Of a stretch of 26,006 nucleotides of DNA, positions 7,607 through 14,575 are shown in pieces (within the stretch, counting starts at the first letter, position 1; every line of letters starts with the position of its first letter). Both the position numbers and the translations under genes were made by a program. The DNA is from an uncultured Amaricoccus sp. (GTDB taxonomy: Bacteria > Pseudomonadota > Alphaproteobacteria > Rhodobacterales > Rhodobacteraceae), in assembly GCF_937891315.1 (NCBI RefSeq), contig NZ_CALAGI010000026.1:1-26006 (forward strand), read 5' to 3'. The notes under the pieces are model-generated. The model was not told the origin of the DNA, searched no databases, and was given only the letters and a program-made list of their open reading frames with translations.

Positions 7607-7850
7607 TTTGCCCCGACTTGTTCTCCCGGATGCGCCTCCGCCCCCGCTTCCGCGCCTCGTCCGCCAGCTCGACGGCGAGCAGCGGGCGTCGGATGCTCCG
7701 CGCCGGGAGGTCACCCTCGATCGGCGTCGGTCCGAACGGGCGAAGGAGGCGCGGGATTTCATTGATGCCGACGTTCAGCCAGTCAGCGAACTCGCTCCGG
7801 CTCGGCAGGCCGGGCGTCGCGGGCATGGTCTGTCGGGTTGGCGCGTGCAT
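7578..7850 (-). CDS. Hypothetical 90-residue protein next to tRNA-Asp
   Basis: I do not recognise this protein. The ATG at 7850 is preceded by an excellent Shine-Dalgarno (ACGGAGGACCGACC), which supports translation. The 90 residues contain SRSEFADWLNVGINEIPRLL (about 17-36), compatible with a small helix-turn-helix, then FGPTPIEGDLPARSIRRP and a strongly basic stretch ARKRGRRRIRENK (66-78), so nucleic-acid binding is possible but unproven. It is divergent from the MltR-like gene (start 8030), with 179 bases between. Its Shine-Dalgarno lies in a perfect 7-bp hairpin (7857-7873) and its last codons run through the 7581-7599 inverted repeat. It may be an accessory or phage-derived gene. Confidence 0.5.
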   Translation of the reverse strand: MHAPTRQTMPATPGLPSRSEFADWLNVGINEIPRLLRPFGPTPIEGDLPARSIRRPLLAVELADEARKRGRRRIRENKSGQKLKLSARES

Positions 7851-7856
7851 GGTCGG

Positions 7857-7873
7857 TCCTCCGTCGCGGAGGA
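7857..7873 (-). promoter_or_regulatory. Hairpin covering the Shine-Dalgarno of the 90-residue ORF
   Basis: TCCTCCG, loop of three bases, CGGAGGA form a perfect 7-bp stem. Read on the minus strand, the 3' arm CGGAGGA is the ribosome binding site of the ORF starting at 7850, so the fold would hide it. It could alternatively be a short DNA operator in the divergent gap. The rest of 7874-8029 shows no recognisable promoter box. Confidence 0.5.
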
Positions 7874-8029
7874 CATGGGGCCGTCGACAATCGCCCGGAA
7901 ATCACGACAATGCCGGTTCGGGCGCGAATCCGTCCGGCCGCCGAGGGATCTCGAGCCGGTCGCCGATATCAGGCGGCGCGCCGGGGGCGTCGGCGCCAGG
8001 CCGATGGGCCAAGGGCAGGAATGATCGGT

Positions 8030-8584
8030 ATGTGGATCACCGTGGGCGAAAACGACGACCTTATTTTGAAGGAGATTGAGGGTCAAACCGACCGCGCCGC
8101 TGCCCTGATTGCCCAATCCTACCTCGAGGATCGCCTCGTATTGGCGATCAAGGCGCGACTCATTTGCGATGACGTCGTTCTGAGACGTGTCTTCACGGGT
8201 GCCGGGCCGGCGGCCTCATTCTCCGCTCGAATTGATCTAGGTCTACTATTGGGTATCTATCGTTCTGAAATACACAAGCTCCTAACTCAGATAAAAGACA
8301 TTCGGAACACATTTGCTCACAAAGCGGAACCCCTGAGTTTTGAAACGGCGACGATAAGAGATCGTTGCAATAATCTGGATGTGGAGCGCGCGGGAACGTT
8401 CGTAACCAAGGACGGGGAGAGCGAAACATTCGACGTATCGCCGTCCGGCAATCCGCGTCTCGCGTTCTTGAACGCGATCAAGTTCCTGCTTTTCATATGC
8501 GATAGGGAGCTAAGGCTGCATCCACCTCGGAAGCCGGCACCACCGGTCGTGACGTTGTGGCGAGGGTCGTCGCCAGCACCGTAG
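8030..8584 (+). CDS. MltR-like protein with a HEPN-type RNxxxH motif
   Basis: A mostly helical protein of about 184 residues resembling the MltR (mannitol operon repressor) family. The segment around 89-113, KDIRNTFAHKAEPLSFETAT followed by IRDRC, matches the IRNxFAH...LSF...I..C pattern I associate with that family. R92-NTFA-H97 is also the Rx4H motif of HEPN proteins, many of which are RNases or toxins. The N-terminus LAIKARLICDD and RIDLGLLLGIYRSEIHKLL fit a helical bundle. ATG 8030 is chosen because AGGA lies 9 bases upstream; ATG 8021 (three more residues) abuts that site. The gene is visibly AT-richer than its neighbours, suggesting acquisition beside tRNA-Asp. Function (regulator or RNase) is inferred, not shown; no mannitol genes are nearby. 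Confidence 0.75.
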   Translation: MWITVGENDDLILKEIEGQTDRAAALIAQSYLEDRLVLAIKARLICDDVVLRRVFTGAGPAASFSARIDLGLLLGIYRSEIHKLLTQIKDIRNTFAHKAEPLSFETATIRDRCNNLDVERAGTFVTKDGESETFDVSPSGNPRLAFLNAIKFLLFICDRELRLHPPRKPAPPVVTLWRGSSPAP

Positions 8585-8754
8585 CGACCAACGGGTCCTC
8601 CGGCTCGGCTCGGTTGTTCCGACAGCGGGGGAACGCCGTGCTTGCCGGACCAGGACGAGGGAAAAGCCGCCCTTGTCCATGGTGGCCCGGAAGGGCGGAG
8701 AGGGTGAGGGCGACGTGTTCCGGGGGGTGCCTTGGCGGCGGGAAGGGGCGGCGT

Positions 8755-8772
8755 GGCCGGTCGAGTCCGGCC
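8755..8772. terminator. Weak hairpin at the 3' end of the AIM24 gene
   Basis: GGCCGG, loop TCGAGT, CCGGCC, lying 5 bases beyond the minus-strand stop at 8778 and between converging genes. A 6-bp GC stem without a T-run, so termination is only suggested. The remaining gap 8585-8754 shows nothing else I recognise. Confidence 0.3.
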
Positions 8773-8777
8773 GGGGA

Positions 8778-9458
8778 TCACTCGAAGAGCGATGCCTCGG
8801 CCCCGCGGCCGGTCATCAGATTGTACATGTGCTCGTTCCAGTATGGCGTCCAGCACACGAGGGCGCGGCCGCTGCCGCCATAGACGCGCAGCCGGCGCTG
8901 GCCCGAGATGAGGTTGCGCGGGAAGCGGGCCGAGCGCTGCGAGGAGAAGCGGAGGCCGAGCGTGCGGCCGAGCACGAGGCGGCCCTGCGCCCGGAGCTCG
9001 CCCGCCTCGATCGGAACCGTCTCCACCGGGCCCGGAGCGTCGATGGCGACGCGGCCATGGCCGCTGACGGTGGTCTTCCAGGTGAGGAACCCGTCCCCGG
9101 CCCAGAGGCTCTGGAAGGCGGGTTCGCGGTGGAGGCCGAGTTCCACCCCGCCCTCGGACGCGAGATAGACGCCGGGCTCGAGGATCCAGGTCTCGCCCGG
9201 CGCCACGGTCATCACATGGTAGCCGCCGAGGGAGGGTTGCAGCAGGATCGAGCCGGTGCCGGTATAGTACGGTCGCACCCGTGCCTCGCTGGTGAAGATC
9301 GAGCGGAAGACGTCGCGCACCCCCGGCAGCCTCGGCGTGAGCGTGATGTTGCCGCGCATGTTCGACATGGCGCCCCGGCGCGCGCGCACGGTCTCGTCGT
9401 CGATATCGATGCGGACCTGCCGCATCCCCTCGATCTCGCGCACGGAGAAGTCAGCCAC
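8778..9458 (-). CDS. AIM24 family protein (TIGR00266-like)
   Basis: A 226-residue beta-rich protein of the AIM24 / DUF124 family, named after a yeast mitochondrial protein; the bacterial role is unknown. Family features include LTPRLPGVRDVFRSIF, VRPYYTGTGSILLQPSLGGY, WILEPGVYLAS, GDGFLTWKTTVSGHG and GQRRLRVYGGSGRALVCW, with repeated short glycine-rich beta segments. No signal peptide or membrane span is seen, so a cytoplasmic location is likely. The start is GTG at 9458, with GAGG about 9 bases upstream; an ATG 11 codons in (MRQVRIDID) is the alternative. It follows the DUF4239 gene by 51 bases on the same strand and is probably co-transcribed with it. Confidence 0.85.
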   Translation of the reverse strand: MADFSVREIEGMRQVRIDIDDETVRARRGAMSNMRGNITLTPRLPGVRDVFRSIFTSEARVRPYYTGTGSILLQPSLGGYHVMTVAPGETWILEPGVYLASEGGVELGLHREPAFQSLWAGDGFLTWKTTVSGHGRVAIDAPGPVETVPIEAGELRAQGRLVLGRTLGLRFSSQRSARFPRNLISGQRRLRVYGGSGRALVCWTPYWNEHMYNLMTGRGAEASLFE

Positions 9459-9509
9459 GGCGGGGGCCTCGCGTCGGTTCGGGGGAGCGGCCCGTGATCA
9501 TGCCCGTCA

Positions 9510-10307
9510 TCATATGGGCTCGTCCCAGACCATGGTCCGGTCCCAGAGCAGCCGCAGCGGCTCCGGCCCGAGGCCGCTGTTGCCGCGCAACGGGTCGTCC
9601 AGGGCCACGATGACGAAGAGAATCACCGCGAGGAAGAAGGCGGTGATCGAGCCGAGAAAGAACTGCATCACCGGCCGCATCCTGAGCATGACCAGCAGCA
9701 GCAGGTTGATGGCCGCCCCCACGAGAACCGCGTACCAGAGCACGTTCGGGATTTCGGTGATGACCCCGGTCAGCCGCCCCTGGCGCGCCTCCGCGAAGCC
9801 CTGAAAGGCGGCGATGGTCTGGGCATGGACGATCTCCTCGCCGGTGCTGCCCGGTTCGAAGGTGGCCAGACGCTGGCGCATGGCGTTGACCCGGTTGGCG
9901 CCGCCGTTCAGGAACTCGCCTTTCCGGTGCGCCGGCCAGTCGCGATAGACGGTGAAGAGCAGGTAATCCCGCATCATCGCCTTCATGTCGGAGCGAATCG
10001 GCTCGGGATAACTCGACATGTCGGCATAGAGCGCGCCGAGGCTGGTCGCTTCGCTCAGGATCGCCTGCTTCACCTCGGAATTGTTCTGGTAGGCGGAGAC
10101 CGTGAGCAGGCCGAGCAGCAGGCCGTAAAAGAGGCTGAAGCCCGCCGTCCCGTAGCCGACGGCCTCGTTCAGGTCCGGGGGCGCGCCCATGAGCAGCCGC
10201 AGGATCGGCTTCAGGACGAGGATGCCGAGGAAGACGGCGCCGACCGCGATCAGGGCGAAATAGATCGCCAGATCCCGGGTCGGTATGTCGTAGACGAAAT
10301 TCGGCAT
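9510..10307 (-). CDS. DUF4239 family membrane protein
   Basis: An integral membrane protein of 265 residues with four likely spans in two pairs (about 13-36, 55-73, 188-209 and 214-235), separated by a soluble helical region of about 110 residues. The features LNEAVGYGTAGFSLFYGLLLGLLTVSAY, the YPEPIR segment, and VIVALDDPLRG after the last span are typical of DUF4239 (bestrophin-like) proteins. Their molecular function is not established; resemblance to bestrophins has suggested channel activity. The ATG at 10307 has an ACGGGA ribosome site. It is divergent from the TAXI receptor gene and probably the first gene of a two-gene unit with AIM24. Confidence 0.85.
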   Translation of the reverse strand: MPNFVYDIPTRDLAIYFALIAVGAVFLGILVLKPILRLLMGAPPDLNEAVGYGTAGFSLFYGLLLGLLTVSAYQNNSEVKQAILSEATSLGALYADMSSYPEPIRSDMKAMMRDYLLFTVYRDWPAHRKGEFLNGGANRVNAMRQRLATFEPGSTGEEIVHAQTIAAFQGFAEARQGRLTGVITEIPNVLWYAVLVGAAINLLLLVMLRMRPVMQFFLGSITAFFLAVILFVIVALDDPLRGNSGLGPEPLRLLWDRTMVWDEPI

Positions 10308-10375
10308 TCCCGTGACCCCGAGCGCGTGCCACCAACGCTTGATCGAACCATAGACCGAAGGGCAGGCCCGGAGGG

Positions 10376-10390
10376 AAGAAGAATCTTCTT
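10376..10390. promoter_or_regulatory. Short inverted repeat in the DUF4239/TAXI divergent gap
   Basis: AAGAAGA, one base, TCTTCTT: a 7-bp inverted repeat in an otherwise GC-rich 141-base gap between divergent starts at 10307 and 10449. The near-zero spacer fits a dimeric regulator site better than an RNA hairpin. No clear -35/-10 pair was found. Confidence 0.35.
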
Positions 10391-10448
10391 GGCCGCCGGG
10401 AAGCGCGGTGCTCTAGATCCGCCCAATCGACCCTCGGGGAACATCCAG

Positions 10449-11411
10449 ATGCTGCGCGCGCTTGCGATCCTTGCCGCCGTCTTCGCCGGTCCTGTCCATG
10501 CCCAGGGCCTGAACCTCTTCAGCCTGGGGTCGGGCGAGGTGGGAGGCAGCTACTTCGCGGCGGCCAGCGCCATCTGCGAGTCGGTCAACCGCGCCCACCG
10601 CGGCGTTCTGCGCTGCAGCCCGGAAGCGACGCCGGGGTCGCGCTACAACATCGAGGCGCTGCGGACCGGGCAGCTCGATTTCGCCATGGTTCAGTCGGAC
10701 TGGCAGGCGGCGGTCTTCCTGGGCAAGGGGCAATACGCCGCGCAAGGGCCGATGACCGACCTGCGCAGCGTGATGTCGCTCTACCCGGAGGCCCTGACGG
10801 TGCTGGCCAGGCGCGACGCCGGCATTGCCTCGCTCACCGACCTGACCGGCAAGCGGGTCGATGTCGGGCCGCCGGCGTCGGGCCGCCGGGCCACGGTGCT
10901 GCGCATCCTCGAGAAGCTCGGCGAGAACACCGATTCCTTCGGCCGCGTCTTCGAGCTGCCGACGGGCGGCGCGATTTCCGAACTCTGCGCCGGACGCCTC
11001 GATGCGACGCTGCTCATCGTCGGGCATCCGAACAGCGCCGTGGCGAAGGCCCTGGCCGACTGCGACGCGGAACTGCTGCCGATGGCGGGGCCGGCGGTGG
11101 AGGCGGCGCTGGACGGCAACACCGAATACGTGCCCTTCACGATCCCGATGGCGACCTACCCCCAGCTTTCCGCGGACCTGCCGACCTGGTCGGTCATCGC
11201 CACCGTCGTCACCCGGGCCGACATGGACGCGGATCTGGTCCGGGCGCTGGTGGCTTCCACCCTCGACACCTTGCGTCCGCTGGCCATGCGCGCGCCGGTC
11301 CTCGGCGCCCTCGACCCCGTTCTCATGCGCTCGCAGGGGCTGTCGGCCCCGCTCCATCCGGGCGCCGCCGCCGCCTTCAGCGCGTTCCTGGCCGCTGCCC
11401 CGAAGCCGTGA
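10449..11411 (+). CDS. TAXI-family TRAP-type solute-binding protein
   Basis: A periplasmic substrate-binding protein of the TAXI family (TRAP-associated extracytoplasmic immunogenic), 320 residues. The start at 10449 gives a Sec signal peptide (MLRALAILAAVFAGPVHA, probable cleavage before QG). Family features are LGSGEVGGSYFAAASAIC near the N-terminus, CSPEATPGSRYNIEALRTGQ, LDFAMVQSDWQ, and YPEALTVLARRDAGIASLTD followed by LTGKRVDVGPPASGRR. TAXI proteins usually work with a fused TRAP permease (DctQM), but none is present in this window; here it stands between a DUF4239 gene and an AcoR-like regulator. Substrate cannot be deduced; known or suspected TAXI ligands include glutamate and other organic acids. 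Confidence 0.88.
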   Translation: MLRALAILAAVFAGPVHAQGLNLFSLGSGEVGGSYFAAASAICESVNRAHRGVLRCSPEATPGSRYNIEALRTGQLDFAMVQSDWQAAVFLGKGQYAAQGPMTDLRSVMSLYPEALTVLARRDAGIASLTDLTGKRVDVGPPASGRRATVLRILEKLGENTDSFGRVFELPTGGAISELCAGRLDATLLIVGHPNSAVAKALADCDAELLPMAGPAVEAALDGNTEYVPFTIPMATYPQLSADLPTWSVIATVVTRADMDADLVRALVASTLDTLRPLAMRAPVLGALDPVLMRSQGLSAPLHPGAAAAFSAFLAAAPKP

Positions 11412-11492
11412 ACCATCGACGAACTCCGTCGGGCCGGTCCGCTCCACCCGACCGGGCCCCCGTCCGGCGCATGTCCCGCGGCCGCCGCCTGT

Positions 11493-11513
11493 CTCCGGGG
11501 AACATGCCCGGAG
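11493..11513. terminator. Hairpin between converging TAXI and AcoR-like genes
   Basis: CTCCGGG (11493-11499) and CCCGGAG (11507-11513) form a perfect 7-bp stem with a 7-base loop, 3 bases beyond the stop of the minus-strand regulator. It could serve both converging transcripts, although no T-run follows on either side. A second imperfect stem (GGGCCGGTC with GACCGGGCCC) lies at about 11437-11462. Confidence 0.4.
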
Positions 11514-11516
11514 GCT

Positions 11517-13376
11517 TCAGTGGGCGGCGACGCCGAGCCGGCGCATGCGCCGGTGCACGGTCGAGCGATCGACCTTGAGCTGGCGGGCGGCTTCCGACAC
11601 GTTGCCGCGGCAGCGCGCCAGCACGGCGCGCAGCGCTTCCGCCTCGCCGTCGTCGCTTCGCGGACGCCCGGACTCGTCGGGCAGATCGTCCCGCTCGACC
11701 GTCTCGCCATCGCCGAGCGCGGTCGCGACGGCGAGTGTGTTGCCAAGCTCGCGCAGGTTGCCAGGCCAGCGCCGGCCGCGCAGCGCCGCCCGCGCTTCCG
11801 GGGTCAGCCGCGCCCGGCCGGCGAGGAGGCGGTCGACCAGCCAGTCGAAGTCCCGCCGCTCGCGCAGCGGCGGCAGAGACAGGACCGCCGCCGACAGCCG
11901 GTAGAAGAGATCCTCGCGCAACCCGCGCGCCGCGACCAGCGCCGGCAGGTCGCGATGCGTGGCCGAGATCACCCGCACGTCGATGCGTCGCGCCCGAGCG
12001 GCGCCGACCGGCGTCACCTCGCCCTCGGCGAGCACCCGCAGCAGGCGCGCCTGGAGCGTGAGCGGCATGTCGCCGATCTCGTCAAGGAAGAGTGTGCCGC
12101 CGTCAGCCTCCTCGACCAGTCCCTTGCGGCCGCGCGGCGCCGCGCCGGTGAAGGCCCCGGCGGCGTGGCCGAAGAGTTCGACCTCGATCAGGCTCTCGGG
12201 GATCGCCGCGCAATTGACCGCGACCAGGGGGCCGCGGCGACCGCTCGCCTCGTGCAGCGCCCGGGCGAGGAACTCCTTGCCGGTGCCGGTCTCGCCCTGG
12301 ATCAGGATCGGCAGCGCCGTCGGCGCGAGCCTGGCGGCTTTGGCCTGCAGCGCGACGATCCGCGGGTCGTCAGCTCCGAGACGCGCCAGCGCCCCCGTCG
12401 CCGGGAGCCCGGGCGACGGCAGGCGGCGGGCGCGGCGCAACTGCGGCTCGATGGCATGGGCGAACAGCCGGTTGCCGTCGCGGGCCACCACCAGCCGGTC
12501 GCGGGTCGGCCGCTTGCGGGTCAGCTCGCCGAGATCATCGACGCTGAGGTCAAGGAAGCGCCCGAGCGGCTGGCCGATGATCCGCTCCGGCTTGCGCCAG
12601 CTGAGACCGGCGGCGCGCGCGAGGATCTTGGCGCCGCCGTGGGTCATGCCGATCACCCGCCCCGACCCGTCGAGCGAGATCGCCGCCTCGGGGTCCACGT
12701 CAAGGAAGTCGGGCGATCGGGAGAAGCGCAGCACCCATTCGTGCCGGGTCTGCGCCATCAGGTTGGCAAGCTCGATTCGGCGCACCGTGGCCGCGACCAT
12801 GTGGAGCGCGAGGTTCTGGCTCGCCTTGGTGATGGGCGAGGACAGGAGCGAGATGTCGAGCACGGCCGCGAACTCGCCGCGCGCGTCGTAGATCGGCGCC
12901 GCCGTGCAGGAGAGCGGCGTATGCGTCACGTCGAAATGGTCGGTCTGGTGGATGGTCAGCGGCTCGCCGGTGGCGATGCAGGCGCCGATGGCGCAGGTGC
13001 CGGCGCGCGGCTCGGACCATTCCGCCCCGAGATAGAGCCCGGCCTTGCGCAGCCGGTGGTCGAAGTTCGGATCGCCGAGGAACTCCACCGCCACGCCGGA
13101 CCGGTCGCCGAGCAGGAGTATGTAGTTCTGCCCCGCCATCTGCCCGTAGAGCGCCTCGAGCCCGGATCGGGCGATGGCGATGAGCTCCTCGGATTGCTGG
13201 CGATGCGTGCGCAGCTCGCCCTCGGACAGGATGAACGCCTCGCAGGCCCGCGACGGGTCGAGCCGGTGCTCGTTGATGCAGCGCAGCCATGATTGCACGA
13301 CCCAGGGGTCACGCGTGGAGGCACGGCCCATCGCGACATTCTCGACCTCGCGGATGTGCTCGGCGTCTGCGGCCAT
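11517..13376 (-). CDS. Sigma-54-dependent transcriptional activator, AcoR-like
   Basis: A 619-residue enhancer-binding protein that activates RNA polymerase carrying sigma-54. The N-terminal part (about 1-200) is the AcoR/GAF-type sensor, with DPWVVQSWLRCINEHRLDP, and AGTCAIGACIATGEPLTIHQ, the classic AcoR sensor segment. The central AAA+ domain has Walker A GETGTGKE (361-368), the sigma-54 contact loop GAFTGA (407-412) and Walker B GGTLFLDEI (426-434). The C-terminal Fis-type helix-turn-helix is GNVSEAARQLKVDRSTVHRR (591-610). All elements for sigma-54 activation are intact. It is divergent from the SDR operon, whose upstream region has a perfect -24/-12 promoter and repeated half-sites, so that operon is the likely target. 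AcoR relatives respond to acetoin, acetone or similar small ketones and alcohols; the ligand here is inferred. Confidence 0.95.
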   Translation of the reverse strand: MAADAEHIREVENVAMGRASTRDPWVVQSWLRCINEHRLDPSRACEAFILSEGELRTHRQQSEELIAIARSGLEALYGQMAGQNYILLLGDRSGVAVEFLGDPNFDHRLRKAGLYLGAEWSEPRAGTCAIGACIATGEPLTIHQTDHFDVTHTPLSCTAAPIYDARGEFAAVLDISLLSSPITKASQNLALHMVAATVRRIELANLMAQTRHEWVLRFSRSPDFLDVDPEAAISLDGSGRVIGMTHGGAKILARAAGLSWRKPERIIGQPLGRFLDLSVDDLGELTRKRPTRDRLVVARDGNRLFAHAIEPQLRRARRLPSPGLPATGALARLGADDPRIVALQAKAARLAPTALPILIQGETGTGKEFLARALHEASGRRGPLVAVNCAAIPESLIEVELFGHAAGAFTGAAPRGRKGLVEEADGGTLFLDEIGDMPLTLQARLLRVLAEGEVTPVGAARARRIDVRVISATHRDLPALVAARGLREDLFYRLSAAVLSLPPLRERRDFDWLVDRLLAGRARLTPEARAALRGRRWPGNLRELGNTLAVATALGDGETVERDDLPDESGRPRSDDGEAEALRAVLARCRGNVSEAARQLKVDRSTVHRRMRRLGVAAH

Positions 13377-13448
13377 TGCGAATATCCCCCCCGGGCTTCA
13401 GTGGCGTTTGAGGCGAGCCTAGCACGAGGATCCGCCGCGGAGCAAAGC

Positions 13449-13479
13449 GTGGCGCATTGTCGCGCCACACCTGTGGCGC
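13449..13479. promoter_or_regulatory. Candidate upstream activator sites for the AcoR-like protein
   Basis: Three copies of GTGGCGC or its complement occur at 13449-13455 (forward), 13462-13468 (reverse) and 13473-13479 (forward). The last two lie in a 20-base perfect palindrome with a 2-base centre: CGCGCCACA, CC, TGTGGCGCG (13461-13480). It lies about 60 bases upstream of the -24 box, within the normal range for sigma-54 enhancers, and between the divergent regulator and its probable operon. Confidence 0.7.
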
Positions 13480-13540
13480 GCCGCGCTCCGCCACGCCACG
13501 GACGCGCGCGATCTTCCCACGGTTTCAATGCGCCCGCCGC

Positions 13541-13556
13541 TGGCACGGCAATTGCT
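13541..13556 (+). promoter_or_regulatory. Sigma-54 (-24/-12) promoter of the SDR-ADH-FMO operon
   Basis: TGGCACGGCAATTGC, then T, matches the sigma-54 consensus TGGCAC-N5-TTGC exactly, with GG (13542-13543) and GC (13554-13555) separated by 10 bases as required. Transcription would start near 13567, about 30 bases before the SDR start at 13597. The divergent gene encodes a sigma-54 activator. Confidence 0.93.
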
Positions 13557-13596
13557 TGGCAAGAAAGGCGAGACCGGACAAACAGGAGAAACGGCG

Positions 13597-14400
13597 ATGA
13601 CGACAGCTCTGAACGGAAGATCGGTGATCGTCACCGGCGCCGGCCGCGGCATCGGCGCCGCGATGGCCAAGGCGGTGGCGGCGGCCGGCGGCCGGCTCAC
13701 GATCGCCGATATCGACGGCGCCACGGCCAAGGAGGTGGCCGGCGAGATCCGCGCGGCCGGCGGCGAGGCGATCGGCATTCAGGCGGACGTGACCAGCCGC
13801 GCCGCGGTCCAGGCAATGATCGCGGCCGCGGTCGAGGCACACGGCCGGCTCGACGTCATCTTCAACAACGCCGGCATCGCCCAGACGCGGCCCTTCCTGT
13901 CGATCACCGAGGAGGACTGGCGCCGGGTGATGGACGTGAACGGCCTCGGCGTGCTGATCGGCATGCAGGAGGCGGTCAAGCAGTTCCAGTCCCAGGGAAA
14001 GGACGCCACCGGCTTCGGCGGGCGGATCGTCAACACCGCCTCGATCGCCGGCAAGCAGGGCTACGAGCCGCTGGCCCACTACTGCGCGTCGAAGTTCGGG
14101 GTCGTCGCCCTGACCCAGGCGGCGGCGCGGGCCTTCGGCAAGGACGGGATCAGCGCCAACGCGATCTGCCCCGGCGTCGTCGCCACCGACATGTGGAAGG
14201 TGATCGACAAGGGCTTCAAGGACGAGGGGCTGACGGCGCGCGACGGCGAGGCCTTCGACGGCTTCGCCGCCGGCATTCTTCTCGGCCGCGCCTCGGTCTC
14301 GGAGGATCTGGCGGGGGTCGCGGTGTTCCTCGCCTCGCCGGCCTCGGACTACATGACCGGACAGAGCCTCGTCGTCGACGGCGGCATGGTCTTCGTCTGA
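13597..14400 (+). CDS. Short-chain dehydrogenase, acetoin/butanediol or polyol dehydrogenase-like
   Basis: A 267-residue classical SDR oxidoreductase. It has TGAGRGIG at 13-20 (dinucleotide binding), Asp38 at the end of the second strand (TIADID), which favours NAD over NADP, NNAG at 90-93, catalytic Ser149 and the Y162-CAS-K166 pair. The C-terminal DYMTGQSLVVDGGMVF is typical of meso-2,3-butanediol (acetoin-forming) and sorbitol dehydrogenases. The start ATG 13597 has GGAGAA upstream at good spacing; the frame is open further upstream but would overlap the sigma-54 promoter. First gene of the sigma-54 operon. The reaction is probably NAD-dependent oxidation of a secondary alcohol or diol; the exact substrate is not determinable. 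Confidence 0.9.
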   Translation: MTTALNGRSVIVTGAGRGIGAAMAKAVAAAGGRLTIADIDGATAKEVAGEIRAAGGEAIGIQADVTSRAAVQAMIAAAVEAHGRLDVIFNNAGIAQTRPFLSITEEDWRRVMDVNGLGVLIGMQEAVKQFQSQGKDATGFGGRIVNTASIAGKQGYEPLAHYCASKFGVVALTQAAARAFGKDGISANAICPGVVATDMWKVIDKGFKDEGLTARDGEAFDGFAAGILLGRASVSEDLAGVAVFLASPASDYMTGQSLVVDGGMVFV

Positions 14401-14575
14401 GCCGCGCCCGACCCGGCCCCCGCCAGAAGGGCCGGGCAGGCAACAAAGACAACTTGGTGGGGGCAATGCGATCAACGACAATCGAAGTGGCGCCCGCGAG
14501 GCTGCCAGGCCCGCTTCGGGGGCTCGGCCCGATCCGCCTGTCCAGCTTCGGAACTGGCCCTTCACGCGCATCGCA

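Noticed and set aside
7540..8777. Integrase or transposase at the tRNA-Asp site
   Set aside because: No tyrosine recombinase motif or terminal inverted repeats were seen, and no second copy of the tRNA 3' end; the mobile origin therefore rests on composition and position only.
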